This document shows positions 53,305-60,857 of a stretch of DNA of 64,000 nt, one piece after another. Every line of letters begins with the position of its first letter. Position 1 is the first letter of the stretch. Both the position numbers and the translations under genes were made by a program. The stretch spans positions 5,634,001 to 5,698,000 of the forward strand of contig NZ_CP143867.1 in assembly GCF_036416795.1 (NCBI RefSeq), in the 5' to 3' direction. This stretch comes from Bacteroides sp. MSB163 (GTDB lineage: Bacteria; Bacteroidota; Bacteroidia; Bacteroidales; Bacteroidaceae). The notes under the pieces are model-generated. The model ran no database searches, was not told the origin of the DNA, and saw nothing but the letters and a program-made list of their open reading frames with translations.

Positions 53305-54174
53305 TCAGAAACGGTATGAAACACTGGCACCCAGCACAAAGTTATGTTCCTTCACATCTCCCAGTCCTTCATCCTCCGCAATAATTCCCATATTCTTACC
53401 GGAAACGTTTATCATAAGCTTCTTATATTCCACACCTATGCCATAAGTCATACCGAACCCGAGCGGATGCAGCAATGCATGCTTATAATTTCCCCAGCTA
53501 CTCTCATAATCTTTACTATAAATGTCATATTCAGCATCTTCCTTACCCGTTTCTGAAACTTTCACTTTACCGCTAAGTCCCCATGAAAATACCGGGCCGA
53601 AAGAAAGTACTAAACTCATATTACGAGCCAGGTCATAACGTACCAGAAAGTTCAACGGTACATCCAGCATCAACGGATTCCAGGTTTCCTTATAAGAGTA
53701 TGATCCTTCCGTGAAGTTATATTCCGCACCACGACTGGCCAGTTGCACCATCGGACGAAATGCCCAACGCTTAGACATACGCACTTCCATACCTACACCA
53801 AAGTGATAACCATTTTTTGTATCAGAGCCCTCTGCCGTATAACGGCTCCAGTCTATTCCGGCTTCCACTACCAACGAGAGACGCTTCGGGCGAGCAGCCA
53901 TCATTATCGGCCGATCAATCTTTGCATCGGTAGTCTCCATACCGATTGACTCTACGATCACTTTCTTAGCATCAACAGGTACGTCCCGTAACAGGAATTT
54001 ACCGTCGATATCGGTTATAGAACTGATGTCGGTACCTTCTGCGGTGACCAAAGCACCTACTATCGGTTCGTTTCTCTTGTCAGTTACCACACCTTTTATA
54101 TCGTGCGTCTGCTGTGCCATGAGGGTTGTCAGTCCGGCAATCGTCATAAGCATGGTTATAATCAGTTTTTTCAT
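53305..54174 (-). CDS. Paralogous barrel with carboxypeptidase-like domain
   Basis: This 289-residue protein has the same order as the neighbour at 52416-53261: signal peptide (MKKLIITMLMTIAGLTTLMA), a beta-sandwich of TonB-receptor plug-associated type (DIKGVVTDKRNEPIVGALVT), then a barrel with a final Phe (FVLGASVSYRF). The two share the block RPIMMA/TPIMIS after the sandwich and similar strand spacing. The pair looks like a tandem duplication that has diverged. It follows the lipoprotein gene after five bases. Confidence 0.85.
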   Translation of the reverse strand: MKKLIITMLMTIAGLTTLMAQQTHDIKGVVTDKRNEPIVGALVTAEGTDISSITDIDGKFLLRDVPVDAKKVIVESIGMETTDAKIDRPIMMAARPKRLSLVVEAGIDWSRYTAEGSDTKNGYHFGVGMEVRMSKRWAFRPMVQLASRGAEYNFTEGSYSYKETWNPLMLDVPLNFLVRYDLARNMSLVLSFGPVFSWGLSGKVKVSETGKEDAEYDIYSKDYESSWGNYKHALLHPLGFGMTYGIGVEYKKLMINVSGKNMGIIAEDEGLGDVKEHNFVLGASVSYRF

Positions 54175-54179
54175 CTTTC

Positions 54180-55004
54180 TTATCTTGAGTATTGAATCCG
54201 TTGAACATATCCATAGATCGTATCATTATCTTCCGTTACTACAAAAGGACGCATATAATAAGCCTTCTGTAGAAGAGGGCCAATAAAATGCATGCCATCA
54301 GCCGACTCAGAAACATACGTTTTATCTGCAATGGTAGGGAGTTGATTTATATCGGAATAGCAAACCCCAACCTCTTTAAATCTTCCTTCAAATCCATCCA
54401 CGCCAAAGTAAACTGATACTTCATTCTCATTAGCATATCCAAGATCTGCATAAGGAAGATATTTCGTAGGAATCGTAAATGATTTAAGATCATCCAAAGT
54501 AGCTTGCCTACTATCTTGCTGCAAACAGTCATGAAGGATACCGGGACCACTACCCCAACTGTTACTATAAGCAACCGCACGATAATAATAGGTACCGGCC
54601 TGCCAATCAGAATAGTCCAAATTCCAAATAGCCTTAGTATTTTGCCAACCATAATAGTACTCGGGATAGACACTATATACATTGTCATAATCGAAGTTAT
54701 ATGACAACAAAGCCTTGTCCGTCAAATTGTCTTTATCAGGAGATATAAAGTATTCAATATGCCCGAATGACTGATAAGGAGAATCCAGCACTATATCAGC
54801 TGAAAACACATACACCCTATTGCGGTAATTAAGATGCATACCATGGGTAGATTCTAAATTTTCCAGTTCGGTATATGAAAAATCCACCACCTCCTTTACT
54901 TCACTCTTAACCTCAGAGGGCGGAAACTCCGGGCTATCAATATCACCACAGGCTGACAAGCCCAGCAGCATTGCACAACACACTCCAATAAAATATTTCA
55001 TCAT
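54180..55004 (-). CDS. Lipoprotein of unknown function
   Basis: This 274-residue protein has a lipoprotein signal (VCCAMLLGLSACGDIDSPEF) with the lipid Cys at about residue 19. The mature part contains several Tyr/Trp-rich beta strands (WNLDYSDWQAGTYYYRAVAY) of fibronectin type III-like character. It is the first gene of the operon with the two barrel proteins, so the three likely form an outer-membrane or surface complex. It is preceded by a strong promoter. I do not recognise a named family. Confidence 0.8.
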   Translation of the reverse strand: MMKYFIGVCCAMLLGLSACGDIDSPEFPPSEVKSEVKEVVDFSYTELENLESTHGMHLNYRNRVYVFSADIVLDSPYQSFGHIEYFISPDKDNLTDKALLSYNFDYDNVYSVYPEYYYGWQNTKAIWNLDYSDWQAGTYYYRAVAYSNSWGSGPGILHDCLQQDSRQATLDDLKSFTIPTKYLPYADLGYANENEVSVYFGVDGFEGRFKEVGVCYSDINQLPTIADKTYVSESADGMHFIGPLLQKAYYMRPFVVTEDNDTIYGYVQRIQYSR

Positions 55005-55037
55005 CGTTCTCTTATATTGTTGTTAATAGTATCCTTG

Positions 55038-55069
55038 CAAAGATAATGTACTCTTTTATAATTATCAAA
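55038..55069 (-). promoter_or_regulatory. Promoter of the lipoprotein-barrel operon
   Basis: On the minus strand TTTG (55069-55066), 20 bases, then TATCTTTG (55045-55038) is a textbook Bacteroides promoter, 33 bases before the lipoprotein start. Confidence 0.8.
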
Positions 55070-55175
55070 CTCTTTTTTTTATAATATTTAGTCAAAAAAG
55101 CAATTTCGACAGCCAAATAGCCTAAAAGGAATACTAAATGATTAAAATCTAATCACACCCTTGTGATTTTCTAAT

Positions 55176-55183
55176 TACCTTTG
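55176..55183 (+). promoter_or_regulatory. Promoter -7 box for ECF sigma gene
   Basis: TACCTTTG matches TAnnTTTG and lies 43 bases before the start at 55227. Confidence 0.55.
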
Positions 55184-55226
55184 CGACTAACAGAGCAAAA
55201 GCAATTCAAGAAGCAAGAAACAGACG

Positions 55227-55712
55227 ATGGAGAATGTAGAACAGGAGTTCTTGTCCGTGATACGGGAGTATGAACGCGTCATATATAAAGTGTGCTATCT
55301 GTACACGACGCCGAATGCTACTCTTAACGACCTGTATCAGGACGTCGTGCTCAATTTGTGGAGAGCCTACCCCAAGTTCCGGAGAGAGTGCAAAGTATCC
55401 ACATGGATTTACCGCATCGCACTGAATACTTGTATTAGCTTTATTCGCAAAGAAAAGAACATTCCCGAAATCGTGACTCTAAGCCAGGACTCCGACCGAA
55501 TGGAAGAATCGGACGAAACACAAGCCATGCTAAAGCAGCTCTACCGGATGATTAATCGTCTGGGTCCGTTAGAGAAGTCTATTATTCTGCTTTATCTGGA
55601 AGAAAAAAGCTACGAGGAAATTGCTGAAATCACCGGTCTGACGGTAACAAACGTCGCTACTAAAATCAGCCGGATCAAAGACAAACTTAGAAAAATGAAC
55701 AAGGAGGAATAA
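55227..55712 (+). CDS. ECF-family RNA polymerase sigma factor
   Basis: This 161-residue protein has region 2 (NATLNDLYQDVVLNLWRAYP, then TWIYRIALNTCISFIRK) and region 4 (GPLEKSIILLYLEEKSYEEI, then TGLTVTNVATKISRIK), with no region 3. It should direct RNA polymerase to a small regulon. It is followed after one base by a membrane protein that could be its anti-sigma factor. It is divergent from the lipoprotein-barrel operon, whose promoter is of the housekeeping type. Confidence 0.92.
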   Translation: MENVEQEFLSVIREYERVIYKVCYLYTTPNATLNDLYQDVVLNLWRAYPKFRRECKVSTWIYRIALNTCISFIRKEKNIPEIVTLSQDSDRMEESDETQAMLKQLYRMINRLGPLEKSIILLYLEEKSYEEIAEITGLTVTNVATKISRIKDKLRKMNKEE

Positions 55713-55713
55713 T

Positions 55714-56340
55714 ATGGAATTGGATGAACTAAAGAAATCTTGGAATGCGCTGGACGAGCAATTGAAGAAAGAACCGATTGCCGATGAAAAGCAGATTGCG
55801 GGCATGATTGCCGAATACAAGGCAAACGCACGCAAAAGCATAGGGCGCCTTACGGGTTGGCAACGCTTCTCCATAGGCATTGGAGTCGTGGGACTGGCTC
55901 TCCTTCTGGTTATTTGGTTACTGCCGTCCATCTTTCAGATTAACGAAGAATGGCAACCCAAGATTAATACACTCGTAATATTTGTCGGCATCAGTATTCT
56001 ACTGGGAATCTGGTGGGATCACAAAAACTATCGCTGGATAAGAAACACGAAAATAGATGAAATGCCTGTAGCCATAGTAAGCAAACGTATGGCAAGTTTC
56101 CGCCGATGGACGAGATATGAAATTATCGCTATTTCCGTATGGGTGATCGTTTTCAATGTACTCAATTATTGGGTGATGGGTTATTACAAAGCTTCTTTCG
56201 GCGTTCAGGCCACTTTGATTGCATTCTTTGTGTTGTGTGACATTGCCATCATCTATCTGCTATACAAAAAAGTAGCTTACAAATTCCTTAACGACATCAA
56301 GAAGAATATAGAAGAATTAGAAGATATATGCACAGAATAA
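55714..56340 (+). CDS. Four-helix membrane protein, candidate anti-sigma factor
   Basis: This 208-residue protein has a cytosolic helical N-terminus (MELDELKKSWNALDEQLKKE) followed by four membrane helices (about 50-70, 85-100, 125-145, 155-180). It lacks the Zn-ASD motif HxxxCxxC. It comes one base after the sigma gene and overlaps the phosphoesterase start by 13 bases. The context and topology suggest membrane control of the sigma factor, but this is inference. Confidence 0.75.
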   Translation: MELDELKKSWNALDEQLKKEPIADEKQIAGMIAEYKANARKSIGRLTGWQRFSIGIGVVGLALLLVIWLLPSIFQINEEWQPKINTLVIFVGISILLGIWWDHKNYRWIRNTKIDEMPVAIVSKRMASFRRWTRYEIIAISVWVIVFNVLNYWVMGYYKASFGVQATLIAFFVLCDIAIIYLLYKKVAYKFLNDIKKNIEELEDICTE

Positions 56341-57491
56341 CCCTACTCCTTATCCTTTTTTTATTGATCCCCGATTTGTACATCTACTTTATGTACATTG
56401 TTCGGAAAACTAAAAACATCTTGCTGCGCATTGCGCACTGGATCCCCACTCTTTTATTGATAGCAGGCTACTTTCTGTTGATGCAGGGCATAGGCGAAAA
56501 TGCGATGGCACACCATGCACAAGCCATCGGAAGACTGGCTATCTGCATTTTCCTGTTTGCCATCCCCAAGACCATCTTTATGATATGTTCGTTGGTGGGG
56601 CTGCCTTTTCACTATTTGCTGCGCTGGCCCCGTTCACCGTTTACGGCTGTAGGGTTAGTATTGGGTATAGTCAGTTTCTTTAATATACTTTATGGCACCC
56701 TAGTGGGTATCAGCAAATTTGAAGTGAAGGATATCGAATTTTACCACCCCAATCTTCCGAAAGCATTTGACGGTTACCGTATCGTGCAACTATCGGATAT
56801 ACATATCGGAAGCTGGATAGACAATGAGAAACCCATCAATGAACTGGTAGAACTCGTAAACGCCCAGAAACCCGATCTGATAGTATTTACCGGTGACCTG
56901 GTGAATCAAAGAAGTTGCGAACTGGAAGGATTTCAGGACATTCTGGCACAATTACATGCCAAAGATGGAGTATATTCCATTCTGGGTAACCATGACTACG
57001 GAAGTTACTATCATTGGAAAAACCTGAAAGAACAGGTTAATAACATTGACAATCTGGTTCGGGTGCAAAAGACAATGGGATGGAAACTACTGAACAATGA
57101 GTATGATATATTACATCATGAGGGGGACAGCATCGCACTTATCGGTGTAGAGAATGATGGCGAACCTCCTTTCTCACAATTTGCCGACCTGAAAAAAGCG
57201 ACTAAAGGTACAGATAGCATGTTCCGCATTCTGTTAAGCCATAATCCTACGCACTGGCGCCGGGAAGTACTGCCGGATACAGACATCGAACTGATGCTTG
57301 CCGGACATACTCATGCGATGCAGGCTATAATGTTCGGTCATTCACTTGCTTCGCTGATTTATCCTGAATGGGGAGGGATGTACACTGAAGGAGATCGGGG
57401 ATTATATGTCAATATAGGAATCGGCTATGTAGGACTACCGTTCCGCTTCGGGGCATGGCCGGAAATTACAGTGATAACGTTGCGTAATTAG
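56328..57491 (+). CDS. Membrane-bound metallophosphoesterase
   Basis: This 387-residue protein has about four N-terminal membrane helices (residues 1-125) and a calcineurin-like phosphoesterase domain. Metal-site motifs are VQLSDIHIGSWID near 154, FTGDLVNQ near 182, ILGNHDYGSY near 220, LLSHNPTHW near 304 and LAGHTHAMQA near 324. The YkuE/YaeI-like branch acts on UDP-sugars or lipids such as UDP-diacylglucosamine or phospholipids. It ends the sigma operon. Confidence 0.9.
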   Translation: MHRITLLLILFLLIPDLYIYFMYIVRKTKNILLRIAHWIPTLLLIAGYFLLMQGIGENAMAHHAQAIGRLAICIFLFAIPKTIFMICSLVGLPFHYLLRWPRSPFTAVGLVLGIVSFFNILYGTLVGISKFEVKDIEFYHPNLPKAFDGYRIVQLSDIHIGSWIDNEKPINELVELVNAQKPDLIVFTGDLVNQRSCELEGFQDILAQLHAKDGVYSILGNHDYGSYYHWKNLKEQVNNIDNLVRVQKTMGWKLLNNEYDILHHEGDSIALIGVENDGEPPFSQFADLKKATKGTDSMFRILLSHNPTHWRREVLPDTDIELMLAGHTHAMQAIMFGHSLASLIYPEWGGMYTEGDRGLYVNIGIGYVGLPFRFGAWPEITVITLRN

Positions 57492-57862
57492 GCGCGCTTT
57501 GTTCCATTTCTCTTCTCCCATCCACCCTATTCGCATCTCCTTCACTCCTATAGAAAGAACAAAATAGCGAACTTGCTACGAAGAAGATACAAGGAAGGTA
57601 CGAAGGAAGAATTATTGTTCTTTTTTTCGTTTTTCGATATTCCGAAAAAACGAAGAATATTTCACCGACATCTCCCTATTACCCCTCCAGGAACCTCTTG
57701 TGAGGCATATTAAAAATGGCTACACCCTTTGCCTCGGATGGCTACACCCTTTATTGCAAATGGCTACACCATCCGGGACAAAGGGTGTAGCCCTGGCAAA
57801 AGCCGAATTACCGAATAATCTAAAAGTACGATAACCAGGTAGCATATCTAAATCAAATTATA
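57492..57862. other. Intergenic region with repeats, no gene seen
   Basis: No gene is seen. It holds a GAAG-rich stretch near 57577-57612, a run of T and a partial hairpin CGTTTTTCG...CGAAAAAACG near 57628-57652 that could be a terminator, and the word-repeat element 57716-57792. Confidence 0.6.
57716..57792. repeat. Word-repeat hairpin element, ATGGCTACACC word
   Basis: Three direct copies of ATGGCTACACC begin at 57716, 57738 and 57760. One inverted copy AAAGGGTGTAGCC ends the block (57780-57792). It pairs over 13 bases with either of the first two copies and over about nine with the third. Only one stem can form at a time. Confidence 0.75.
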
Positions 57863-57870
57863 TATCTTTG
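57863..57870 (+). promoter_or_regulatory. Promoter -7 box for the PlsC-type gene
   Basis: TATCTTTG is an exact match to TAnnTTTG, 22 bases before the start at 57893. Confidence 0.65.
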
Positions 57871-57892
57871 CGGAAACAAAAATCCAACACCT

Positions 57893-58651
57893 ATGAAGAT
57901 ACTTTATTATATTTACCAAATATGTTTTGCTTTACCAATTCTGCTGGTATTGACTATTCTCACGGCTTTGGTGACTATCGTCGGCTCTCTGATAGGCGGT
58001 GCACATATCTGGGGCTATTATCCCGGAAAAATATGGTCACAATTGATTTGTGTTTTCCTGCTGATTCCTGTAAAGGTGCGCGGCCGGGAGAAAATACATA
58101 AACATACATCGTACGTATTCGTACCCAACCATCAGGGAGCATTCGATATCTTCCTCATTTACGGATTTCTGGGACGTAACTTCAAGTGGATGATGAAGAA
58201 GAGCCTGCGGAAGTTACCTTTCGTAGGGAAAGCCTGCGAAAGTGCAGGACACATATTTGTGGATCGTTCAGGTCCCAAGAAAGTATTGGAAACCATTCGC
58301 CAGGCAAAGGCTTCGCTAAAAGACGGCGTATCATTGGTGGTATTCCCGGAAGGTGCCCGTACTTTTACCGGACACATGGGATATTTTAAGAAAGGTGCAT
58401 TCCAGTTGGCAGATGAATTACAGTTGGAAGTGGTGCCGGTCACTATCGACGGATCATTCAAAATTCTGCCCCGCACGGGCAAATGGATACATCCGTACCG
58501 CATGATACTGACTATTCACGATCCGATCCCGCCCAAAGGACAAGGTATAGAAAACATCAAGGCGACGATGGCCGAAGCCTACGCCGCCGTAGAAAGTGCT
58601 TTACCGGAAGAATACAAGGGAATGGTGAAAAACGAGGATCAGGACCGATAA
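57893..58651 (+). CDS. plsC: 1-acyl-sn-glycerol-3-phosphate acyltransferase (PlsC type)
   Basis: This 252-residue acyltransferase is in the classical PlsC group. Two N-terminal membrane helices (about 1-30 and 40-60) are followed by VPNHQGAFDIFLIYG (HX4D-type motif) near 80-95, WMMKKSLRKLPFVGKACES, then FVDRSGPKK and VVFPEGARTFTGHMG (FPEG motif) near 145-160. It should make phosphatidic acid. It is the likelier housekeeping PlsC compared with the shorter enzyme at 25726-26280. It converges with the DUF4369 gene with only ten bases between. Confidence 0.92.
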   Translation: MKILYYIYQICFALPILLVLTILTALVTIVGSLIGGAHIWGYYPGKIWSQLICVFLLIPVKVRGREKIHKHTSYVFVPNHQGAFDIFLIYGFLGRNFKWMMKKSLRKLPFVGKACESAGHIFVDRSGPKKVLETIRQAKASLKDGVSLVVFPEGARTFTGHMGYFKKGAFQLADELQLEVVPVTIDGSFKILPRTGKWIHPYRMILTIHDPIPPKGQGIENIKATMAEAYAAVESALPEEYKGMVKNEDQDR

Positions 58652-58661
58652 TTACAGGTAG

Positions 58662-59396
58662 TTAGTTCTGTGTAGCGGCGCTCTCCTCCATACGCCGATG
58701 TTCCTCTATCAATTTCATATTCTCTTTAGCTTTATCGAGGAATTCCCTCACCAAAGGACTACTCTTGAAAGTTTGAGGGGCTGTACGGATGATATCCTCT
58801 ATCTGCGGTGTCATGATGGGATAAGGCAGTGTACTGCACATCATCATGAATACGCTGGGACCAAGGACATTCTCATAATTGGTGGAAATGAACTCCTTGA
58901 TATAGTCATTCATCTCTTTTACCAAGGCTTCTCCCTCCTGAGTCAGTTGTTCGTGGATGTCATCCAATGCGGCGCCATCCAGTACCATACGTGCCTCTTT
59001 CTTTTCCAGTTCTTCAATCTTCAATTCAAGCGAATTACGCTTTTCGATGAATTCATACAAAGCATTGTTTAGCGGCGTACCTTTAGCGGTGAGTTGAGAG
59101 TTGGATATGGAGACTTCAATCTTACCGTTCTCAAGTACAAGAGGCATGATAGCCTCATCATTCATGTAGAGCGTCACCATCATTACAGAGTCCGACGGAC
59201 CACTCGTAGAGAACAAACCGTGTACCACTTCGGCGGAATCAATTGCTATCCACTGCCCGTCGCGGAGCGTTTTCAGGTATAACATCTTACCATCGAGGCT
59301 GGTCACCGATGACACACCCTCCACTTTATACTTGCGGCTGCACGAAGCAAAAAGCACAAGCAAAAGCATTAAGGGCAAAATACGGTTCACATTCAT
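58662..59396 (-). CDS. DUF4369 lipoprotein
   Basis: The 244-residue protein from the ATG at 59396 has a lipoprotein signal (MNVNRILPLMLLLVLFASCS) and an N-terminal DUF4369 domain (about 25-110) as in thioredoxin-like proteins of Bacteroides, but with no thioredoxin domain after it. The C-terminal half is helical and charged (LKIEELEKKEARMVLDG). The start is chosen because a promoter element (TACCTTTG on the minus strand, 59442-59435) rules out the longer frame reaching 59477. ATG at 59405 is possible. Role unknown. Confidence 0.85.
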   Translation of the reverse strand: MNVNRILPLMLLLVLFASCSRKYKVEGVSSVTSLDGKMLYLKTLRDGQWIAIDSAEVVHGLFSTSGPSDSVMMVTLYMNDEAIMPLVLENGKIEVSISNSQLTAKGTPLNNALYEFIEKRNSLELKIEELEKKEARMVLDGAALDDIHEQLTQEGEALVKEMNDYIKEFISTNYENVLGPSVFMMMCSTLPYPIMTPQIEDIIRTAPQTFKSSPLVREFLDKAKENMKLIEEHRRMEESAATQN

Positions 59397-59434
59397 TCTA
59401 ATCATGCAGGAAACGATTTTTATGAAACACGATA

Positions 59435-59442
59435 CAAAGGTA
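59435..59442 (-). promoter_or_regulatory. Promoter -7 box for the DUF4369 gene
   Basis: On the minus strand TACCTTTG matches TAnnTTTG, 38 bases before the start at 59396, and helps to reject the longer frame. Confidence 0.6.
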
Positions 59443-59557
59443 CAACCTATTCGGGCTGTAAAGAAACTTTTTATCAATATTTAATTTTTGCTCTCTTTTT
59501 TCCATTAATAATCCTTATAAGGAGGGAGAAAAGAAAGGATATTTCATTTAGTTTACT

Positions 59558-59565
59558 TATTTTTG
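59558..59565 (+). promoter_or_regulatory. Promoter -7 box for the sulfatase-maturase gene
   Basis: TATTTTTG matches TAnnTTTG and lies 52 bases before the start at 59618. Confidence 0.6.
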
Positions 59566-59617
59566 CAGTGATAACTAACAAAATGTAAACCCTGTAACTG
59601 AAACAAGATAATCTCCT

Positions 59618-60838
59618 ATGTCAACTTATGCTCCTTTTGCCAAGCCTCTTTATGTCATGCTGAAACCGGTAGGCGCCGTATGCAACCTTGCATGCGATTA
59701 CTGTTACTACCTGGAAAAGAGCAAGCTATACCAAAATAACCCCAAGCACGTTATGAGTGAGGAGTTACTGGAAAAGTTTATTGAAGAATACATAAATTCG
59801 CAAACCATGCCGCAGGTAATGTTCACCTGGCACGGTGGAGAAACTTTGATGCGCCCGTTGTCCTTCTACAAAAAGGCTATGGAACTGCAAAAGAAATACG
59901 CCCGCGGACGTACAATAAACAACAGTATACAGACCAACGGAACCATGCTGACGGATGAATGGTGCGAATTCTTTCGTGAAAACAACTGGCTGGTAGGTGT
60001 CTCTATCGACGGCCCACAAGAATTTCACGACGAATATCGCAAGAATAAGCAAGGTAAGCCTTCTTTCGTAAAAGTAATGCAAGGGATCAATCTGCTGAAA
60101 AAGCATGGTGTGGAATGGAACGGCATGGCGGTAGTGAACGACTACAATGCCGATTATCCACTGGAATTCTACAACTTCTTCAAGGAAATAGGCTGCCACT
60201 ACATACAGTTCGCCCCCATCGTAGAGCGCGTATTCCGGCATCAGGACGGACGTCATCTGGCCTCACTGGCAGATCGTGAAGAGGTGGCCGAACTGGCGGA
60301 TTTCTCCATCAGCCCTGAGCAATGGGGTAATTTTCTCTGCACTCTCTTTGACGAATGGGTGAAAAAGGATGTAGGTACCTATTACATTCAATTGTTCGAC
60401 TCTACCCTAGCCAACTGGATAGGCGAACAACCGGGCGTATGCTCCATGGCAAAGACTTGCGGACATGCGGGAGTGATGGAGTTCAACGGAGACGTATACT
60501 CCTGCGACCATTTTGTATTCCCCGAATATAAGTTGGGCAACATTTACCAGAAAACGCTGGTGGAGATGATGTATAGTGAAAAGCAGCAGGCTTTCGGACA
60601 AATGAAGCAGCAATCATTGCCCACCCAATGCCGGGAGTGTGAATGGCTGTTTGCCTGCAATGGCGAATGTCCTAAAAACCGCTTCGCACGAACAGCAAGT
60701 GGCAAACCGGGACTGAATTATCTGTGCAAGGGATATCATCGCTTCTTCAGCCATGTAGCGCCATACATGGACTTCATGAAAAATGAACTGATGAACCAAC
60801 GTCCGCCTGCCAATGTAATGAATTTCATAAAACAATAA
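59618..60838 (+). CDS. chuR: Anaerobic sulfatase-maturating enzyme
   Basis: This 406-residue radical SAM enzyme converts a Cys or Ser in sulfatases to formylglycine. The radical SAM cluster site is Cys22, Cys26 and Cys29 in VGAVCNLACDYCYYLEKSKL. The SPASM domain carries two further clusters, with CGHAGVMEFNGDVYSCDHF and CRECEWLFACNGECPKNRF. In Bacteroides thetaiotaomicron this enzyme is encoded by chuR and is needed for growth on sulfated glycans such as chondroitin sulfate and heparin. The gene symbol is by homology. It ends 19 bases before the S46 peptidase start. Confidence 0.95.
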   Translation: MSTYAPFAKPLYVMLKPVGAVCNLACDYCYYLEKSKLYQNNPKHVMSEELLEKFIEEYINSQTMPQVMFTWHGGETLMRPLSFYKKAMELQKKYARGRTINNSIQTNGTMLTDEWCEFFRENNWLVGVSIDGPQEFHDEYRKNKQGKPSFVKVMQGINLLKKHGVEWNGMAVVNDYNADYPLEFYNFFKEIGCHYIQFAPIVERVFRHQDGRHLASLADREEVAELADFSISPEQWGNFLCTLFDEWVKKDVGTYYIQLFDSTLANWIGEQPGVCSMAKTCGHAGVMEFNGDVYSCDHFVFPEYKLGNIYQKTLVEMMYSEKQQAFGQMKQQSLPTQCRECEWLFACNGECPKNRFARTASGKPGLNYLCKGYHRFFSHVAPYMDFMKNELMNQRPPANVMNFIKQ

Positions 60839-60857
60839 ATTGTATAAACAGATAACA

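Noticed and set aside
59397..59477. N-terminal extension of the DUF4369 gene
   Set aside because: The extension runs through a promoter element at 59435-59442, and the lipoprotein signal begins at 59396.
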